Part shown: piece after piece, positions 62,337-64,000 of the stretch | Layout of the letters: each line of letters begins with the position of its first letter | How positions within the stretch are numbered: position 1 is the first letter of the stretch | NCBI RefSeq assembly: GCF_015207375.1 | Contig: NZ_JADEWY010000011.1 | Location: 1-64,000 of the forward strand | DNA length: 64,000 bases | Source of the DNA: Coleofasciculus sp. LEGE 07092 | GTDB lineage: Bacteria; Cyanobacteriota; Cyanobacteriia; Cyanobacteriales; Coleofasciculaceae | Direction: 5' to 3' | Program-made: the position numbers and the translations under genes | Notes under the pieces: generated by a model | Told to the model about the DNA's origin: nothing | What the model saw: only the letters and a program-made list of their open reading frames with translations | The model's database searches: none

Positions 62337-64000
62337 TTACCGCGCTGACTCTAATGCGGCTGCTGTCTTCTTCCTATCCAGCTTGAGAATCAAAACTCCC
62401 AAGGGTGGCAAACATAAATCTATAGAATAAGGTCGGTTGTGGAATGACCACTCATCCGTCCACTTGCCCCCTAGATTTCCCATATTACTACCACCGTACT
62501 CACGGGCATCACTGTTAAACAGTTCCGTGTAAAAACCCATTTCTGGAACCCCAACCCGATAGTGACTGTGGGGCTGAGGGGTGAAATTACAAACTGCAAC
62601 AATAAACTCCTCCGAATCCTTAGAGCGGCGGATAAAGGAGACCACACTATGGCGGTTGTCACTGCAATCAACCCACTCAAACCCAGGTTCAGCAAAATCT
62701 TGAGTGTAAAGGGCGGGTTCGCTCCCGTAAAGCTTATTCACGTCGCTGATAAACCGCTTCAGCTTTTGATGGGGTTCGTATTGCAGTAAATGCCAGTCCA
62801 AATCGCCCCAAACATTCCACTCATTCCACTGACCAAATTCCATGCTCATGAACAAGGTTTTCTTGCCAGGGTGAGCGTACATATAGCTAAACAAGCAGCG
62901 GATATTAGCAAACTTCTGCCACTCATCCCCTGGCATTTTGCCTAGCATATTGCTCTTGCCGTGGACAATCTCATCGTGAGATAGCGCCAGCATATAGTTC
63001 TCAGCGTGGTGATACCACATACTGAAGGTGATATTATTCTGGTGGAACTGGCGGAACCAAGGGTCCATGTTGAAGTAGTCGAGCATATCATGCATCCAAC
63101 CCATGTTCCACTTCAAATTAAAGCCCAAGCCGCCGACGTAGGTGGGCCAAGACACCATGGGCCAGTCTGTTGATTCCTCAGCAATTGAGAGAACTCCAGG
63201 GAAGTAGCTAAAGATAACGTGATTCATCTGGCGCAGAAAATCTGCTGCCTCAATGTTTTCTCGTCCCCCATACTGGTTGAGAACCCATTCCCCCTCTTTG
63301 CGGCAGTAGTCTAGGTAGAGCATTGACGCCACTGCATCAACCCGAATGCCATCAATGTGGTACTTGTCAAACCAGAACAGGGCATTAGATACCAAAAAGT
63401 TTCGCACTTCATGGCGGGAATAGTTAAAGACGAGCGTACCCCACTCTTTATGTTCTCCCTTGCGAGGGTCGGCGTGTTCGTAGAGGTGAGTGCCATCAAA
63501 GAATGCCAAACCGTGACCATCTTTCGGGAAGTGTCCAGGAACCCAGTCCACAATCACGCCGATGCCGTTTTGGTGGCACTTGTCAACGAAATACATGAAG
63601 TCTTGAGGAGTTCCGTAGCGAGAGGTACAGGCATAGTATCCGGTGACTTGATAGCCCCAAGAGCCATCAAAGGGATGTTCTGCCACGGGTAACAGCTCAA
63701 TGTGGGTGAATCCCAGTTCCTTGATGTAAGGAATGAGTTTATCAGCCAGCTCCCGATAGGTCAGGAAGCGTGCTCCCGGTTTGAGATCTGAAACCATGAC
63801 CACAGGCTCAGGTTTGCCCTTACTGTTCAAGGCAGGTTCGCCAGAGGAACCATGGAGCCAGGAACCTAAGTGAAGCTCGTAAATCGAAATGGGCTGAGTC
63901 AACGGTTCGGTGTGACGCCGCCGCTCCATCCACTCCTCATCGTTCCAATCATAAGCATCGAGGTCTGCAACAATTGATGCTGTTTTGGGTCTGACTTCTT
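62337..64000 (-). CDS. glgB: 1,4-alpha-glucan branching enzyme GlgB (partial)
   Basis: The C-terminal about 554 residues; the 5' end lies beyond the window (the frame is open to base 64000). A GH13 enzyme that makes alpha-1,6 branches in glycogen. Motifs are [54 protein letters not shown], nucleophile Asp in [15 protein letters not shown], Glu in [11 protein letters not shown] and Asp in [14 protein letters not shown], then the all-beta C domain. It complements glgX at 6848. Confidence 0.95.
   Translation of the reverse strand, partial: EVRPKTASIVADLDAYDWNDEEWMERRRHTEPLTQPISIYELHLGSWLHGSSGEPALNSKGKPEPVVMVSDLKPGARFLTYRELADKLIPYIKELGFTHIELLPVAEHPFDGSWGYQVTGYYACTSRYGTPQDFMYFVDKCHQNGIGVIVDWVPGHFPKDGHGLAFFDGTHLYEHADPRKGEHKEWGTLVFNYSRHEVRNFLVSNALFWFDKYHIDGIRVDAVASMLYLDYCRKEGEWVLNQYGGRENIEAADFLRQMNHVIFSYFPGVLSIAEESTDWPMVSWPTYVGGLGFNLKWNMGWMHDMLDYFNMDPWFRQFHQNNITFSMWYHHAENYMLALSHDEIVHGKSNMLGKMPGDEWQKFANIRCLFSYMYAHPGKKTLFMSMEFGQWNEWNVWGDLDWHLLQYEPHQKLKRFISDVNKLYGSEPALYTQDFAEPGFEWVDCSDNRHSVVSFIRRSKDSEEFIVAVCNFTPQPHSHYRVGVPEMGFYTELFNSDAREYGGSNMGNLGGKWTDEWSFHNRPYSIDLCLPPLGVLILKLDRKKTAAALESAR

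Noticed and set aside
1..64000. tRNA, rRNA or tmRNA genes
   Set aside because: Scanned by eye for T-loop GTTCRANYC words with matching stems; none found outside coding sequence. A tRNAscan/Infernal run would settle this.

Overview
The window is chromosomal DNA from a cyanobacterium. HIP1 octamers (GCGATCGC) occur throughout, and the photosystem genes psbK and psaM are present as very short genes. TIGR03492-type LpxB-related protein, CoaX, PEP-CTERM proteins, pentapeptide repeats and many two-component/TPR proteins also fit. Gene style and the density of accessory modules suggest a large-genome filamentous form (Coleofasciculus/Microcoleus-like); that genus guess is inference only.

Layout. 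1-5 kb: three tandem DUF928 secreted proteins and a divergent beta-propeller/transglutaminase-like protein. 5-15.4 kb: mostly core genes (hisA, coaX, glgX, psbK, a GST, a TPR protein, psaM, a TerC-family protein, ndk, lpxB-related). 15.5-21.5 kb: a mosaic zone. A Uma2 nuclease gene plus a convergent PEP-CTERM gene is duplicated with a period of 1975 bp, the exported passenger domain is replaced between copies, decayed copies lie on both sides, and a MITE-like insertion, gene relics and a broken ISL3 transposon follow. 21.8-30.4 kb: glmS, then a defence/conflict island: a papain-fold toxin with a probable immunity gene, relics of a type I restriction subunit (hsdR), an orphan YgjP-like metallopeptidase, and a CHAT-NB-ARC-TPR protein (split by one TAG codon) with a Trypco2 partner. 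30.5-41 kb: murJ, a 2H phosphoesterase, a long acidic protein, a lipoprotein, TauE/SafE and a cation:proton antiporter-Usp fusion. 41-46 kb: BrnT/BrnA toxin-antitoxin, a pentapeptide-repeat protein, a DUF2442/DUF4160 pair and an ATZ/TRZ amidohydrolase. 46-50 kb: a 698-residue protein with QTRGFG motifs and a nucleotidyltransferase-like motif that looks like an injection-system or polymorphic-toxin effector, then a cysteine hydrolase and a cupin. 50-64 kb: a PAS histidine kinase, PrsW, a CocE/NonD hydrolase, a two-gene RloA/RloB (AbiL-like) defence operon, a 1090-residue kinase-receiver-cyclase protein, a small membrane protein and glgB (cut by the window end).

How they fit. glgX and glgB belong to glycogen metabolism, psbK and psaM to the two photosystems, and murJ and glmS to the cell envelope. 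The accessory content is dominated by conflict modules: Uma2, papain toxin/immunity, hsdR debris/YgjP, CHAT-STAND/Trypco2, BrnTA, RloAB and the effector-like protein. Several are decaying or recombining. The two most unusual items are the PEP-CTERM module whose passenger has been exchanged while its flanks and sorting tag are kept, and the CHAT-NB-ARC-TPR/Trypco2 locus lying between two hsdR-like fragments. No tRNA, rRNA or CRISPR array was recognised. Start sites were adjusted by eye using Shine-Dalgarno sequences and family length where stated.
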